Shown here: positions 63,147 through 64,000 of the stretch, piece by piece
Layout of the letters: every line of letters begins with the position of its first letter
Position numbering within the stretch: position 1 is the stretch's first letter
Assembly (NCBI GenBank): GCA_034440615.1
Contig: JAOTOM010003124.1
Span: 46,001 to 110,000 of the forward strand
Direction: 5' to 3'
DNA length: 64,000 nucleotides
Origin: Ashinkailepas kermadecensis
Lineage: Eukaryota; Arthropoda; Thecostraca; Neolepadidae
Notes under the pieces: model-generated
Told to the model about the DNA's origin: nothing
Databases searched by the model: none
Seen by the model: only the letters and a program-made list of their open reading frames with translations
Position numbers and translations under genes: made by a program

Positions 63147-63633
63147 GGCAGATCAAAATGTGTGGGGTGAATGATAATATCAAGAGTAGGTACCATCTGA
63201 TTTCTTTTCTATTTTCTCCCCCTAATAGCACACATCCATTATGTCTATTACACAATGTTTTTTTTGGTCTTAGAATGCCATATCCAAAATAAACTGCAAA
63301 TCTAAATCAATTTGTGCTGTAAGGTAATTTTTGCAGTTCAAAAATTTCAGATTTGTTTTTCTCTTTTCTCAAATTATTACATTTATTTTTTTTCACACAT
63401 GGGAGGTTAGGCTATGTTAGGTCAGGTTATGATGTATTATTCTTCATTAACACTTTTTATTCGATATTACCCAATTCAAAGCACCTCATTTGCCAGCCTG
63501 CTGTGTTATTTTGCCTGCCAACTGTAATGTAAGCATTTGCAGAGCAATTGTGTGGTCACATGTTAACCACATTCATGAACATTACATATAAAAATACATT
63601 TCCATAATACAATTGTTTTAAAGCATAAAATTA
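63147..63633. other. Unassigned AT-rich sequence
   Basis: GTTAGGCTATGTTAGGTCAGGTT repeats GTTAGG words near 63407-63430. No gene is seen. Confidence 0.35.
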
Positions 63634-63637
63634 CCAC

Positions 63638-63725
63638 AAATATATATATATATATGTTAAAACACAGAACAATGGGAGCATAGCTTTATTCACAACGTTT
63701 CGGCTCACGCCTTTTTCAAGCTATG
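63638..63725. mobile_element. Possible Penelope-like terminal motif after a TA run
   Basis: A short TATATA run (63640-63656) is followed by TTTATTCACAACGTTTCGGC and CACGCCTTTTTCAAG. On the minus strand this reads TTGAAAAAGGC-GTGA-GCCGAAACG. It resembles the GAAGAAGGCC...GGCCGAAACG motif, degenerate hammerhead-like, that I associate with Penelope-like terminal repeats. No reverse transcriptase is seen. Confidence 0.35.
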
Positions 63726-64000
63726 AACAATTTACAGGCATGGGAGTATTTGGCACTTGTCTTTTTCTTCTTTTTTCAGTTCTCCTCTCTTCTTTTTCCC
63801 CCTCTCTTCCTTCCCAATTCGAACACAGGTCATGAGACATCAATCATAAAGCACTTCGCATGTGTTGACACTGAATGAACGAGACAGTGAAAACAGTACA
63901 TTGGAAACGACCAAATAAGTACGACAGTGATGTATAACCTATCCTTTTTCAATATGTTCCACAATCAGTTCCACTACAACACTTGCAATTTTGAAACTAC
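63726..64000. other. Unassigned sequence to window end
   Basis: A pyrimidine-rich stretch (63755-63815), otherwise nothing recognised. Confidence 0.35.

Overview
This is a repeat-dominated stretch of an animal nuclear genome. An arthropod (crustacean or chelicerate) fits best. The evidence is split genes with canonical splice signals, a tRNA-derived SINE, I-, Jockey- and CR1-type non-LTR retrotransposons, Ty3/Gypsy remains, a hAT-like DNA transposon and very large microsatellites and minisatellites. Nothing looks prokaryotic. The species cannot be named from sequence alone.

Layout. 1-1.8 kb: the 3' end of a Ty3/Gypsy element. 1.85-12.9 kb: an I-type LINE (gag-like ORF1 with zinc knuckles; ORF2 with endonuclease, reverse transcriptase and RNase H). 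It is split by a 5.4-kb hAT-like insertion with a perfect 8-bp target duplication. 12.9-13.5 and 17.1-18.9 kb: two further copies of the noncoding GGGGCCCC-rich array carried inside that transposon. 14.2-16.5 kb: a Jockey/CR1-like reverse transcriptase (minus strand). 18.9-20.3 kb: a rearranged minus-strand copy of the I-type LINE.

21.5-36.8 kb: a very large LTR-flanked element. Two direct repeats of about 4.7 and 5.1 kb both start TGTAAGA and end CCCTACA. A tRNA-Lys-type primer-binding site lies 1 nt inside the left one. The 5.4-kb internal region shows no gag or pol. It holds an uninterrupted reading frame for a secreted, Cys-rich protein resembling arthropod DUF7044/DUF7042-type proteins, and a broken reading frame followed by a membrane anchor. 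This is the most unusual object in the window.

36.8-41.6 kb: a hAT 3' end, a 490-bp satellite in four units, and unassigned DNA. 41.8-44.4 kb: a 58/68-bp GC-rich minisatellite. 45.5-49 kb: a SINE and a second APE-type LINE (minus strand). 49.7-50.7 kb: exons of an unidentified Cys-rich host gene. 51-54 kb: a tandem repeat, LINE and hAT fragments and a second SINE. 55.3-59.0 kb: four phase-compatible exons (minus strand) of a SPATA6-like gene, the best-supported host gene. 59-63.1 kb: CR1/L2-type LINE copies and nested I-tails. 63.6-63.7 kb: a possible Penelope-like terminal motif.

Relations among parts. The 3' tail of the I-type LINE recurs at least eight times, twice as 50-56-bp insertions with their own target duplications. 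The SINE ends in a related tail, which suggests the SINE is mobilised by this LINE. Target duplications and nesting give a partial order of events: LINE before hAT; CR1 before an I-tail at 59.1 kb; I-tail before CR1 at 62.3 kb.
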